Notes under the pieces: model-generated | Seen by the model: the letters and a program-made list of their open reading frames with translations, nothing else | The model's database searches: none | What the model was told of the DNA's origin: nothing | Part shown: positions 1 to 8,651 of the stretch, piece after piece | How the letters are laid out: each line of letters starts with the position of its first letter | Numbering within the stretch: the first letter of the stretch is position 1 | Source of the DNA: CAYSCX01 sp964429575 | Lineage (GTDB): Bacteria; Desulfobacterota; Binatia; Binatales; Binataceae | Direction: 5' to 3' | DNA: 64,000 nt | NCBI GenBank assembly: GCA_964429575.1 | Contig: CAYSCX010000012.1 | Coordinates: forward strand, 16,832-80,831 | Program-made: the position numbers and the translations under genes

Positions 1-764
1 TTCTGCGCCTCGTCGAGAATGATGAACGAGTCGTTGAGCGTGCGCCCGCGCATAAAGGCGAGCGGCGCGACCTCGATCGTGCCGCGCTCGATCATCCGGC
101 GCGCGCGGTCGAAGTCCACCATGTCGTGCAGCGCGTCGTAGAGCGGGCGGAGGTAGGGATTGACCTTCTCGGCGAGGTCGCCGGGGAGGAAGCCGAGGCG
201 CTCGCCGGCCTCGACCGCCGGGCGGCAGAGCACCATCCGCGTCACCTGATTCTTCATCAGCGCGGCCAGCGCCATCGCCATCGCAAGATAAGTCTTGCCG
301 GTTCCCGCAGGGCCGATGCCGAAGACGATGTCGTACTTGCGCATCGCGTCGACGTAAAGCTTTTGGTTGAGGCTCTTGGGCGCGATGACGCGCTTGTGCG
401 CGGAAACGTAAACGGTGTCGAGAAAAATGTCCTTCAAGTCGGCGTTGCGATCGCCGCGCAGGATGCGGGTCGCGTATTCGACGTCGCTCGGGTACACCGC
501 ATGGCCGCGCTTGAGGAGTTCGTAGAGATCGCTCAGCACGCGCCCGGCGAGCGCCTGTTCCGCCTGCGGGCCGCTCACCTTCAGCGTCGTGCCGCTCGCG
601 CGGATGCGAACGCCCAGCAGCTGCTCAAGCGTGCGGATGTGCGCATCCTGCTGGCCGAGCAGCTCGGTGAAATGGCGATGGTCGTCGAAGTGGAGTTCGA
701 GCGAATCGTCGCTGGCAGGCTTGAGGATCGTTTCGTCCGGTGGCGAGCTTAGTTCGCTTGCGAT
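1..764 (-). CDS. phoH: PhoH-family P-loop ATPase (partial, C-terminus off window)
   Basis: PhoH-like cytoplasmic ATPase, a family linked to RNA metabolism and phosphate stress. Reading leftward, the frame gives a helical N-terminal part, then IVFGIGPAGTGKTYLAMAMA (Walker A), CRPAVEAGERLGFLPGDLAEK and finally FIILDEAQ (Walker B), where the window ends. The family usually runs about 320 aa, so roughly the last 60-80 residues are missing. The start is odd: between the in-frame TAA near 836 and an internal GTG well inside the conserved region there is no in-frame ATG, GTG or TTG. The boundary at 764 is an ATC codon four bases after GAGGG, chosen as the best available guess. It lies about 90 bp downstream of alaS on the same strand. 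Family assignment is secure; the start is not. Confidence 0.85.
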   Translation of the reverse strand, partial: MASELSSPPDETILKPASDDSLELHFDDHRHFTELLGQQDAHIRTLEQLLGVRIRASGTTLKVSGPQAEQALAGRVLSDLYELLKRGHAVYPSDVEYATRILRGDRNADLKDIFLDTVYVSAHKRVIAPKSLNQKLYVDAMRKYDIVFGIGPAGTGKTYLAMAMALAALMKNQVTRMVLCRPAVEAGERLGFLPGDLAEKVNPYLRPLYDALHDMVDFDRARRMIERGTIEVAPLAFMRGRTLNDSFIILDEAQ

Positions 765-852
765 GGTGCCCTCGTGAGCGGCGGCTAACGGACTGCCGCT
801 CCAGTGGTAAGCGTAAGCATTGCGGGCGCGGAATTAAAGGGAGCAGCGCGGA

Positions 853-3513
853 TCACTGCTTGCCCGCGACGAGCGTGAAAACTCGTTCGAGGGCCTCGGC
901 GAGCTTCGATGGGTCCTTGCCGCCGGCCTGCGCGAGTTCGGGGCGGCCGCCGCCGGAGCCGCCGATCATGGGTGCGATTTCGCGAATGAGGTCGCCGGCC
1001 TTGAAGCGACCGACAAGATCAGGTGTCACGGCGACGAGCACGGCGGCCTTGTCGCCGAGGTCGGAGCCGATCGCGATTACCGCGGACTTGTGCTTTTCGC
1101 GAAGGCGGTCGGCGATTTCGCGGAGCGTGCGCGCCTCGACCGATTCGAGCTTCAGCGTGACGACCTTGACGCCGCCGGCGTCGCGGACCTGCTCGGCGGA
1201 GCTGCCGCCCGCGCCGGAGGCGAGCTTCTGTTCGAGCGAGCGGATTTTCTTTTCGAGTTCCTTTTCGCGGGCGAGCAGCTTTTCCAGCCGTTCGAGCGCC
1301 TGCGCGTCTTTGGCGCCGAGATGCGCGCCGAGATTGTCAAGAAGTTTCTCGCGTTCGCGAATCACGTCGAGCGCGCCCTGGCCCGTCATCGCCTCGACGC
1401 GCCGCACGCCCGCGGCGATTCCGGACTCGGACGCGAGCCTGAAGAAACCAATGTCGCCGGTGCGCTCCACGTGCGTACCGCCGCACAGTTCGATGGAAAA
1501 GTCGCCCATGCGGACGACGCGGACACGGTCGCCGTACTTGTCGCCGAAAAATGCGAGCGCGCCGGCCTTGAGCGCGTCGTCATAGGCCATCTCGTCGGTG
1601 GCGACCTCGGCGTTTTCGCGGATGCGCGCGTTGACTTCCTCCTCGATGGTCAGCAGATCGCCGTCGCCGATGGGGCCCTGGTGGCTGAAGTCGAAGCGCA
1701 GGCGCTCCGGCTCCACGAGCGAGCCGGCCTGATGGACGTGGCTGCCGATTACGTCGCGTAGCGCGTAGTGGAGGATGTGAGTCGCGGAGTGGTTCAGCAT
1801 CGCGGCGTCGCGGCGCATGCGATCGACTTTGAGAGTGACATGCTTGCCGGACTCGAACTCGCACGCGTCGCCGCGGAGCAGACGTCCCACATGCACGATG
1901 GCGCCGTTTTGCTTGCGAGTATCGAGCACTTCGAGGAGAGCGCCGGATTCAGACTCGATGACGCCGCGATCGCCGATTTGGCCGCCGCCTTCGGGATAGA
2001 AGGGGGTCTCGGCGGCGACGATGGCGATGCGGTCGCCGTCGATTGCGGAACTGGAGCGGACTTCGGATTCGGCATCGTAGCGATTGTGGCCGACGAAGCG
2101 TGATTCGGGGAGCCGTTTGGAGAGCACCTCAACCGCGGTGCGCGTTTCGCGAACGTCGGCTCGCGAACGCTCGCGCTGCGCGTCCATCAGGCGGTCGAAC
2201 TCGGCGACATCGACGGTAATTCCGTAGTTGCGTAGCACGTCCTGGGTGAGATCGAGCGGGAAGCCGAACGTATCGTAGAGCTTGAATGCGACTTCGCCGG
2301 AGAGGGTTTTGTGGCCGCGCGCTTCGAGGCGCTCGCGCTCGAGTTCGATCAGTTCGAGGCCGCGATCGAGTGTGTCGCCGAAGCGGGCCTCCTCTTCGGT
2401 GATGACTTCGGCGATTCGCCTTTGCTCGCTGCGGAGTTCCGGGTACGCGCCGCCCATCGCATCGACCACGCCGGCATTGGCCGCGGCGAGGAACGGGCGG
2501 TGGATTCCGAGGTAGCGGCCATGACGTGCGGCGCGGCGGATGATTCGACGCAGCACGTAGTCGCGGTCGGTGTTGCCGGGAGTAAGCCCCTCGGCGACGA
2601 GGAAGCTCATCGTGCGCGCGTGGTCGGCGATCGCGCGGAGCGAAATGTCGGTATCGGGCTTCTGGCCGTAACGGATGCCATCGCCTAGTTCGGCCGAAGC
2701 AACTTCGATGCGGCGGACAATCTTCTGGAACAGATCGGTGTCGTAGTTGCCGAGCGTGCGGCCGGTCTCGATGCTTTGCAACGCCGCGGCGACGCGCTCC
2801 AGGCCGGTGCCCGTATCGACGTGCCTCATCGGAAGCGGCTCCAGCTTGCCCTGCGCGTCGCGGTTGTACTGGATGAAGACGAGGTTTGCGAGTTCGATGA
2901 AGCGCGAGCAACCATCAACGTTGACGCCGCACCCGACGCCGCTGTGCGTCGCGCCGTCGCAGGCGGCGGCGCCGCGGTCAACTGAAATCTCGGAGTTGGG
3001 ACCGGACGGTCCCGTTTCGCCCATCTCCCAGAAATTGTCCTTGTTGCCGAATCGGAGGATTCGCTCGGGCGGCAGATAGCCGAGGTCTTTCCAGATCCCC
3101 TCGCTCTCGCGGTCATCTTCGTGGACAGTCGCCCAGAGCAGCTTCGGGTCGATCTCCCAAACCTTGGTGATGAGTTCCCAGTGGAACTGGATCGCCTCGC
3201 GCTTGTAGTAGTCGCCGAACGACCAGTTGCCGAGCATCTCGAAAAACGTGTGGTGATAGGTGTCGCGCCCGACCGCCTCGAGGTCGTTGTGCTTGCCGGA
3301 GATGCGCAGGCATTTCTGGCAGTCCGCGACGCGCTTGTAGGGCGGCGTGCGGATACCGAGAAAGTAGTCCTTGAACGGCACCATGCCGGCATTGACGAAG
3401 AGCAGCGTCGGGTCGCCCCTGGGGACCAGCGGCGCGGACAGGATGATTTCGTGGCCGCGTTCACGGAAGAAATCGAGGAAGGACTGGCGGATTTTGTCGG
3501 TGGTCCAGCGCAT
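853..3513 (-). CDS. alaS: Alanine--tRNA ligase
   Basis: Class II aminoacyl-tRNA synthetase that charges tRNA-Ala in the cytoplasm and clears mischarged Ser/Gly. At 886 aa it has the full family length. The N-terminal catalytic domain carries FVNAGMVPFKDYFLG and the GRDTYHHTFFEMLGNWSFGD block. The adenylation region ends near VDTGTGLERVAAALQ. The editing domain has its four zinc/substrate ligands: H575 and H579 in HSATH, C677 and H681 in CGGTH. A C-terminal DHHA1/C-Ala domain ends with GGSGGGRPELAQAGG. The start ATG has no strong Shine-Dalgarno sequence but matches the family N-terminus (RxxFLDFFRERGHE). It sits 107 bp downstream of recA on the same strand, an alaS-recA neighbourhood seen in many bacteria. 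Confidence 0.98.
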   Translation of the reverse strand: MRWTTDKIRQSFLDFFRERGHEIILSAPLVPRGDPTLLFVNAGMVPFKDYFLGIRTPPYKRVADCQKCLRISGKHNDLEAVGRDTYHHTFFEMLGNWSFGDYYKREAIQFHWELITKVWEIDPKLLWATVHEDDRESEGIWKDLGYLPPERILRFGNKDNFWEMGETGPSGPNSEISVDRGAAACDGATHSGVGCGVNVDGCSRFIELANLVFIQYNRDAQGKLEPLPMRHVDTGTGLERVAAALQSIETGRTLGNYDTDLFQKIVRRIEVASAELGDGIRYGQKPDTDISLRAIADHARTMSFLVAEGLTPGNTDRDYVLRRIIRRAARHGRYLGIHRPFLAAANAGVVDAMGGAYPELRSEQRRIAEVITEEEARFGDTLDRGLELIELERERLEARGHKTLSGEVAFKLYDTFGFPLDLTQDVLRNYGITVDVAEFDRLMDAQRERSRADVRETRTAVEVLSKRLPESRFVGHNRYDAESEVRSSSAIDGDRIAIVAAETPFYPEGGGQIGDRGVIESESGALLEVLDTRKQNGAIVHVGRLLRGDACEFESGKHVTLKVDRMRRDAAMLNHSATHILHYALRDVIGSHVHQAGSLVEPERLRFDFSHQGPIGDGDLLTIEEEVNARIRENAEVATDEMAYDDALKAGALAFFGDKYGDRVRVVRMGDFSIELCGGTHVERTGDIGFFRLASESGIAAGVRRVEAMTGQGALDVIREREKLLDNLGAHLGAKDAQALERLEKLLAREKELEKKIRSLEQKLASGAGGSSAEQVRDAGGVKVVTLKLESVEARTLREIADRLREKHKSAVIAIGSDLGDKAAVLVAVTPDLVGRFKAGDLIREIAPMIGGSGGGRPELAQAGGKDPSKLAEALERVFTLVAGKQ

Positions 3514-3620
3514 GTGCGGGATTATTCTAGCGAATGACGCGCCGCCGTTCCCACCGACGGAAATGGCGGGCTGCCACAGCGCGGGTCGCGAACCGCCCCT
3601 ACGGAGACGGTGAGAGACCG

Positions 3621-4685
3621 TCAGGGTTTCTTCTTCGTTCCGAGAGGCGCGCCTTCCTCGGCGGAGGCGCCGTCGGCGGAAGGCGCGGCGACGTGCTTCA
3701 GCGCGAGCTTGGCGCGGACCTTGGCCTCGATCTCATCAGCAAGCTTGGGGTTGGCCTTCAGCAGGTCGCGCGCGTTCTCGCGTCCTTGGCCGATGCGCTC
3801 ACCATTGTACGAGTACCAGGCGCCGAGTTTCTCGATGACGCCGTTGTCGGAGGCGAGATCGACCAGCTCACCTTCCTTGGAAATGCCGGAGCCGTAGAGG
3901 ATGTCGAACTCCGCCTCGCGAAACGGCGGCGCGACCTTGTTCTTGACCACCTTGACCTTGGTGCGCGAGCCGAGCACCTCGTTGGCCGTCTTGATGGCGC
4001 CGATGCGGCGGATGTCGATGCGCACCGACGAGTAGAACTTGAGCGCGTTGCCGCCGGTGGTCGTTTCGGGGTTGCCGAACATCACGCCGATCTTCATGCG
4101 TATCTGGTTGATGAAGATCACAACGGTGCGCGAGCGCGAGATGATTGACGTGAGCTTGCGAAGCGCCTGCGACATCAGGCGCGCCTGCAGGCCCATCTGC
4201 GGCTCACCCATCTCGCCCTCGATCTCAGCGCGCGGCACCAATGCGGCAACCGAGTCGATCACCAGTACGTCGATTGCGCCCGACTGCACGAGGGTCTCTA
4301 CAATTTCGAGCGCCTGCTCGCCATTGTCGGGCTGCGAAATCAGGAGGTCTTCGATCTTGACGCCGAGCTTGCGCGCGTACTGCGCGTCGAGCGCGTGCTC
4401 CGCGTCGATGAACGCGCCGATGCCGCCCAGCTTCTGCGCTTCGGCGATGCACTCGAGTGCAAGCGTGGTCTTGCCGGACGCTTCGGGTCCGTAAATCTCG
4501 ACCACGCGGCCGCGCGGGAGTCCGCCGACGCCCAACGCGAGATCGAGACCGAGCGAGCCGGTCGAAATCACCTGCACAGCCTCGATGGCCTGCTCGCCAA
4601 GTTTCATTATCGAGCCCTTGCCGAACTGCTTTTCGATTTGGCTAAGGGCGAGGTCGAGTGCTTTGGTTCTGATCTCCTGCGCCAT
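3621..4685 (-). CDS. recA: Recombinase RecA
   Basis: DNA-dependent ATPase for strand exchange and SOS co-protease activity. It is 354 aa, normal length. Walker A is GPEASGKTT (66-74), the catalytic glutamate lies in FIDAEHALD (about 93-100) and Walker B is LVIDSVAAL (141-149). The L2 loop region follows as NQIRMKIGVMFGNPETTTGG. The C-terminal tail is Ala/Glu/Lys-rich. AGGGG lies six bases before the ATG. I saw no Escherichia-type CTGT-N8-ACAG LexA box between this start and the downstream end of thpR at 4834. Either SOS control uses another operator or it is absent. No recX follows; alaS is next. Confidence 0.98.
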   Translation of the reverse strand: MAQEIRTKALDLALSQIEKQFGKGSIMKLGEQAIEAVQVISTGSLGLDLALGVGGLPRGRVVEIYGPEASGKTTLALECIAEAQKLGGIGAFIDAEHALDAQYARKLGVKIEDLLISQPDNGEQALEIVETLVQSGAIDVLVIDSVAALVPRAEIEGEMGEPQMGLQARLMSQALRKLTSIISRSRTVVIFINQIRMKIGVMFGNPETTTGGNALKFYSSVRIDIRRIGAIKTANEVLGSRTKVKVVKNKVAPPFREAEFDILYGSGISKEGELVDLASDNGVIEKLGAWYSYNGERIGQGRENARDLLKANPKLADEIEAKVRAKLALKHVAAPSADGASAEEGAPLGTKKKP

Positions 4686-4833
4686 TGAATGCCCCTGTGC
4701 AGCGGGCTTTGAGTGCCCCCGCGCAATCTTGCCACAAAGGGCCGGATATAGCGCTAGCCGACCGGGTGCGAGTCCACAGTGCAGAAGGGCGGTTCACGAA
4801 CCACCGCTGCGAAAAGAGAGAGAGGCGTCAGAA

Positions 4834-5430
4834 TCAGCCGCGAAAAGCGAACGAAGCGAGTGCTTGGTAGGTCGATGTGGTGTTGCCGCGGATGCTGCGG
4901 AACAGTGTGATTGCGCTGACGCGTGCGGCGCTGAAGCGGCGGTGCGCGTGGCGCTTGATCGCGGTGCGGGCTGTCGTGAACTTGCGCGGGTCGCGCACGC
5001 GGCCGATGGTCAGATGAGGCGACCACGCGCGCGTTTCGCGAGCGAAGCCACATTGGACAGCCGCCGATTCGACGTCTGCAGCGAGTGTCGCGAGACCGTC
5101 GCCGTCGATAGCGACCCAGACTACGCGCGGACGCGCCAGATTTGGAAACGCGCCTGCGCCAATCGCGACGAGTTCGAGCGCCGGAGTTTCATGCGCCAGC
5201 AAACTGACGGCGCGCGCGAGCGCTGCGAGGCGGTCGGGCGGGGCCGCGTCACCGAGGAATTTGAGCGTCAGATGAAGATTGCGGCGCGGCACCCATCGGA
5301 TGCCGTCCAACGGCGCGCGAAGTTCGTCGATGAAGGCGGCGATGGCGGATTCGATCTTGTCGCCGAGTTTGAGCGCGAGGAATGCGCGGACAGGGGTGGT
5401 GAGGGTGGAAAGGCTGTCAGCAAGGTCCAT
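4834..5430 (-). CDS. thpR: RNA 2',3'-cyclic phosphodiesterase (2'-5' RNA ligase family)
   Basis: Member of the 2H phosphoesterase superfamily, which opens 2',3'-cyclic phosphate ends of RNA. At 198 aa it has the usual length. Both signature HxTx motifs are present: HLTL at 53-56 (followed by KFLG) and HLTI at 139-142 (followed by GRVRD). These supply the two catalytic histidines. The central AFPNLARPRVVWVAI strand is typical of the family. The gene lies 148 bp upstream of recA on the same strand, so it may be co-transcribed with it or have its own short transcript. The intervening sequence holds a degenerate palindromic repeat. Confidence 0.93.
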   Translation of the reverse strand: MDLADSLSTLTTPVRAFLALKLGDKIESAIAAFIDELRAPLDGIRWVPRRNLHLTLKFLGDAAPPDRLAALARAVSLLAHETPALELVAIGAGAFPNLARPRVVWVAIDGDGLATLAADVESAAVQCGFARETRAWSPHLTIGRVRDPRKFTTARTAIKRHAHRRFSAARVSAITLFRSIRGNTTSTYQALASFAFRG

Positions 5431-5439
5431 CGGATTCAG

Positions 5440-5516
5440 ACGGGTGCACGCCGTACGCCTCCTAGGGGTCCGCCGTGCAATTTGTGTAGGGGCGCACGCC
5501 GTACGCCCCTACACAA
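5440..5516. repeat. Palindromic intergenic repeat, GGGGCG...CGCCCC type
   Basis: There are two tandem related units. The second is a perfect 13-bp inverted repeat: left arm 5482-5494 (TTGTGTAGGGGCG), loop of nine bases, right arm 5504-5516. The first unit (from 5440) is a decayed copy sharing GCACGCCGTACGCC. The junction GCAATTTGTG is shared with another palindrome near 12715. Related half-sites (CGCCCCTACG) occur near 3595 and 14702. The hairpin could end the isomerase transcript upstream of thpR, but it has no T-run, so a REP-like element is the simpler reading. Confidence 0.6.
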
Positions 5517-5631
5517 GACATCCTTTCACGACGGGCCGTGGGCGCGCGCGGTGCGTGGCGAAGAACGCGCGGCTCTCAGAATTGGGATCCCTCGCTCCGC
5601 TCGGGATGACCGCGGCGAACTCCCGCAGCGG

Positions 5632-6234
5632 TCATTTCGACAGCTCCCACTCAACGAGCGGCAGGCGATCGTTGCCAAAGAACATCGAGGTGCCATTAAC
5701 GAACATGGTCGGCGAGCCGAAGCCGCCGCGCGCCATGAGCTCTTCGGTGTTGGCGCGCAGCTTGTCCTTGTAGGGCTGCGAAGCGATCTTCTCGAAATAC
5801 TCCTTGTCGTCGAGGCCGACCTCGCGAACGATCTCGCGCAGCACATCGTCCTGGCTGATATCGCGATCGTCGCCCCAGTAGCTTTCGAAGACGCGCCGCG
5901 AGTACGGAGAGACCTTGCCATGCTCGTGGGCGACTAGGGCGCCGCGCATCGCCTTGACCGAGTTCACCGGAAAAACGGTCGGATTGCCGATCTTGATTCC
6001 GTAGAAGCGCGCCCAGTCCTGCAAATCCTTGACGTAGTACTTCGCCTTGAGCGGCACGGGGGTTTTACGGCCCTCGTACACGGACGGATTGACCGTGTTG
6101 AACACGCCGCCGACGAGAAAGGGACGCCAGATGAGATCGGCGCCGTTGCTCCCCGCGACTTCCTCGATTTTCGTGAACGCGAGATAGGTCCATGGACTTG
6201 AACAGTCGTAGAAGAATTCAAGCTTCTTGGGCAC
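5632..6234 (-). CDS. 2-hydroxychromene-2-carboxylate isomerase / DsbA-family oxidoreductase
   Basis: A 200-aa thioredoxin-fold protein of the kappa-class GST / HCCA isomerase family. It probably acts on aromatic-degradation intermediates or other glutathione-dependent isomerisations. The N-terminus KKLEFFYDCSSPWTYLAF carries the family Ser-Pro motif (residues 12-14) in place of a CxxC. The C-terminus has the cis-Pro region GSPTMFVNGTSMFFGNDRL followed by the final helix. An upstream in-frame ATG at 6375 exists, but that extension is Arg/Ser-rich and unlike the family. GTG at 6234 has AAGGAG nine bases upstream and gives the expected N-terminus. The downstream intergenic stretch carries a GGGATCCCTCGCTCCG-type dispersed repeat. 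The real substrate is unknown. Confidence 0.88.
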   Translation of the reverse strand: MPKKLEFFYDCSSPWTYLAFTKIEEVAGSNGADLIWRPFLVGGVFNTVNPSVYEGRKTPVPLKAKYYVKDLQDWARFYGIKIGNPTVFPVNSVKAMRGALVAHEHGKVSPYSRRVFESYWGDDRDISQDDVLREIVREVGLDDKEYFEKIASQPYKDKLRANTEELMARGGFGSPTMFVNGTSMFFGNDRLPLVEWELSK

Positions 6235-6319
6235 TTGCGATCGCTCCTTGCGCGATATCCGCCACCAGCAGCGCAGCGCGCGATGTTTGAGATAGCACGG
6301 CCGCGAGGCGCATTCATAA

Positions 6320-7216
6320 TCAGCGCGCCGCGAGCGCGGGCGGGTTCTCGATGCGGACGAGATCGATGCGGACACTGCCGATGAAAGTGCCGGCCTCGAC
6401 GCGCAGGGGGAGCCGGCGCTCGTCGGCGGAAACCCACACGACCGTGTAACGCGACTTCTTCCGCAGGTCCTCGTCGCTCAAGTACACGATGCCGGGCACG
6501 ATGCGGTACGCGTCGAAAACGCCGGCCGGGACCGTGATGCGTTCGACCTTCGCGACTTTGAAGTCGAACACGTAGCGATGGTTGCCGGTGAAGACGTCGA
6601 ACATGAAGACGCTGCCGGGGCCGCCCGGCTGCGTCAGCGCCATCATCGCGCCGGTCAGCGGACCATAACCGTTGTTGCCGTAGAAGCGTTTTTCTGACCG
6701 GCCTTTGCGATTCTTCTTGACCGCGGTGACGAGGCCGGCGCCGCGATCGAAGGTGACGAAATATTCGTTCAAGCGATCGTTTTCGTGCTGGAGGAAATAA
6801 ACTTCGCGCGTTTGCAGCGCAGCGCGGCTCATGTCCTCCTTCATGTAATCGCGCATGCGGAAGAAAAGATCGGCGAAACGATTGGTCTCGACCCACGCCT
6901 CGGCCGTGAGCATCGCGGGATCCCCGGGCTTGGCGTGGAGTTCGACACGCGCGTCGGCGGTCGGTATTCCCAGCCACGACGCGCGGTAGGTCAGGCGCTG
7001 ACCCTCGCGGAACGGAAGCGGTCCGGGAGTGTAAACGGGGATGTTGAGGTCGGGCGGGAGGCGCTGCGGCTCCTTGGGTTTGGCCTGTTTCTTACGCTTG
7101 CGCGGCGCGGAGGTGCTCGCATCGGGCGCGGCAGGAGCGGGCGGCGACGCGGCCGTCGCGGAGATCGCGACGAGCAGCAACACCACGCCCATCGAGCATA
7201 GCGCAATGCGCAGCAT
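6320..7216 (-). CDS. DUF3108 family secreted protein
   Basis: About 298 aa from this start. A signal peptide (LRIALCSMGVVLLLVAISAT-A) is followed by a Pro/Lys-rich linker and a single beta-rich domain. That domain opens with LPFREGQRLTYRASWLGI and ends with VWVSADERRLPLRVEAG, both typical of DUF3108. Family members are periplasmic beta-sandwich proteins of unknown role, fold-related to LolA/LolB-type or lipid-binding sheets. Longer starts exist at 7252 and 7342. The last would overlap the divergent HEAT gene, and neither has a good ribosome site; 7216 gives the cleanest signal peptide. It is divergent from the gene at 7290, with about 70 bp shared for both promoters. Confidence 0.8.
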   Translation of the reverse strand: MLRIALCSMGVVLLLVAISATAASPPAPAAPDASTSAPRKRKKQAKPKEPQRLPPDLNIPVYTPGPLPFREGQRLTYRASWLGIPTADARVELHAKPGDPAMLTAEAWVETNRFADLFFRMRDYMKEDMSRAALQTREVYFLQHENDRLNEYFVTFDRGAGLVTAVKKNRKGRSEKRFYGNNGYGPLTGAMMALTQPGGPGSVFMFDVFTGNHRYVFDFKVAKVERITVPAGVFDAYRIVPGIVYLSDEDLRKKSRYTVVWVSADERRLPLRVEAGTFIGSVRIDLVRIENPPALAAR

Positions 7217-7289
7217 CGATTGACCCGTTCGGCTTGAATTCGCGATGCGCATGCCCGATAATTTTTGCTCAATCCGGGAGACAAGGTAA

Positions 7290-8075
7290 ATGGCACGTTC
7301 ACGCCTGATTCTCGCCGCGATCTTATTTTCGTTCGTCATCATGCCTGCGCTTGCTCACGCCCAGTACGGCGGGCAGGGGCTCGGGAGCGCGCTCAGCAAT
7401 AGCTCGATGTCCCATCAGACGAACGCGCGCGCCGGTGTTGACGAGATCACGAACCGCGCATCCACGCAGACACCATTCAAGATCATCAAGGACGTCAAGC
7501 TCGGAATGAAGGATGCCGACCCGGGGGCGCGAGTGCAGCAGCTGGTGAAGCTTCGCAACGTCAACCATCCCGAGGCGGATGGGATCCTGATCGAGGCGTT
7601 GTCCGATCCGGACACTCGCGTGAAGGTGAAGGCTGTTGACATTTTGGGCGCACGCACTGTCAACGGCGCGGTAACGCGGATGACGCAGATGCTGTTCCTG
7701 CGCACGACGGAGCCGATCGTAAAGCTGCACCTGGTGGCAGCGGCGGGAAGAATCGGGGACGCCGATGCTGCGATGCCGGTGGTCGAGTACTACACCGAGA
7801 ATCCTGACGAACGCGGGAGAGGAACCGCGGTGTTTGCGCTCGGCGAAATCGGGAGCGACAAGTCGATTCCCATCCTGACCCACGCGGTCGATGAGGATGA
7901 GAGTCCGATGGTGCGGCGGCTGGCCAAGGAAGCGCTTCAAAAGATTGGCGGCGAGTTGCCGACGATGCGGAGCCACGACGTGGTGTCCAAGCCTGCGGAC
8001 GACCGGATTCCGACCGATCAAAAGCTGGCGCAGCTGCGCGAGTTTGATCAGAAGCGCCAGGAACTCGAGCGCTAG
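7290..8075 (+). CDS. Secreted HEAT-repeat protein
   Basis: A 261-aa protein with a signal peptide (about 1-25, ending ALAHAQ). It is followed by four or so HEAT/PBS-lyase-type helical repeats between residues 75 and 230: ADGILIEALSDPDTRVKVKA, PVVEYYTENPDERGRGTAVF and ILTHAVDEDESPMVRRLAKE. It ends in a charged tail. Such repeats form a curved scaffold for protein binding; no catalytic motif is visible. AAGG lies just upstream of the ATG. The gene is divergent from the DUF3108 gene, so the two envelope proteins may share a control region. It ends at a GC-rich hairpin (8137-8165) shared with the convergent neighbour. Confidence 0.78.
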   Translation: MARSRLILAAILFSFVIMPALAHAQYGGQGLGSALSNSSMSHQTNARAGVDEITNRASTQTPFKIIKDVKLGMKDADPGARVQQLVKLRNVNHPEADGILIEALSDPDTRVKVKAVDILGARTVNGAVTRMTQMLFLRTTEPIVKLHLVAAAGRIGDADAAMPVVEYYTENPDERGRGTAVFALGEIGSDKSIPILTHAVDEDESPMVRRLAKEALQKIGGELPTMRSHDVVSKPADDRIPTDQKLAQLREFDQKRQELER

Positions 8076-8136
8076 ATTACCAATCTCGCGCGCGCATCTG
8101 CCGATAGATGTGACGGCCGCGGAAGTGGACCAGGCC

Positions 8137-8165
8137 GCGGCGCCGCGTGGCCAACGCAGCGCCGC
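8137..8165. terminator. GC-rich hairpin between convergent genes
   Basis: Left arm GCGGCGC (8137-8143) pairs with GCGCCGC (8159-8165). An inner GCGT/ACGC pair closes a GGCCA loop. It lies between the stop of the HEAT gene (8075) and the stop of the convergent small secreted gene (8218). No T-run follows on either strand, so intrinsic termination is uncertain. A very similar hairpin stands at 12909-12939, also beside a gene end. Confidence 0.45.
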
Positions 8166-8217
8166 GACGGGTGGAACGTCAGGGAACGGCAGACGGGCGC
8201 GGCAAACTGCACTCGCG

Positions 8218-8598
8218 TCAGCTTTTCGGAGCGGCCGGCTTGCTCTGCTCGAGCCGCCGCTTTTTCATCGCCTCGCGCCGCGCATCCCGGTCCTTAAAGA
8301 ACTGGTCGGGATTGGTGGCGAGCTTCTCTTTGGCCTCGGGATGCCGTTCAAGCCACTTGCCGAACCGCGGATTCTCCTTCAGGAATTCCGGGTCTTTGGC
8401 GAGCGCCGGATTCTTGCGGACCTGTTCCATAACCGCGCGACGTTCCTGCATGCGCTGATGCATCTCAGCGCCGGGCTGAGGATCGGACGCTGCCGGAGGA
8501 GCCGCCTGTCCGGTCGCCGACGGCGGTTGCGCGAAGGCTGGCGACGCCAGCGCGCACGCGAGAACGAATGCGGTTGCGGTTCCAGTAATGAGTTTCAT
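8218..8598 (-). CDS. Small secreted protein with NP/HP-spaced helical repeats
   Basis: A 126-aa protein. It has a signal peptide (MKLITGTATAFVLACALASP, cleaved near AFA-Q), a Pro/Ala linker and then a highly charged helical region. Pro residues recur at about ten-residue intervals: NPALAKDPEFLKENPRFGKW, ERHPEAKEKLATNPDQFF. The strong AAAGGAG site eight bases before ATG 8598 decides this start. The open frame continues upstream to 8988, but that part is an out-of-frame shadow of the DUF721 gene. The predicted periplasmic, helix-rich form recalls small Spy/CpxP-like or other stress-type proteins. No family was recognised, so its function is unknown. Confidence 0.75.
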   Translation of the reverse strand: MKLITGTATAFVLACALASPAFAQPPSATGQAAPPAASDPQPGAEMHQRMQERRAVMEQVRKNPALAKDPEFLKENPRFGKWLERHPEAKEKLATNPDQFFKDRDARREAMKKRRLEQSKPAAPKS

Positions 8599-8651
8599 AC
8601 GGGGTACTCCTTTATCCCAATTGATTATACGAAATGGGGGGCGGCAAAGTT

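Noticed and set aside
4686..4833. LexA/SOS box upstream of recA
   Set aside because: No CTGT-N8-ACAG or close variant was seen; other lineage-specific SOS boxes could not be judged by eye.
4585..5937. A 450-aa plus-strand frame across recA, thpR and the isomerase gene
   Set aside because: It crosses three recognised minus-strand genes and an intergenic palindrome, and has no protein-like segment.
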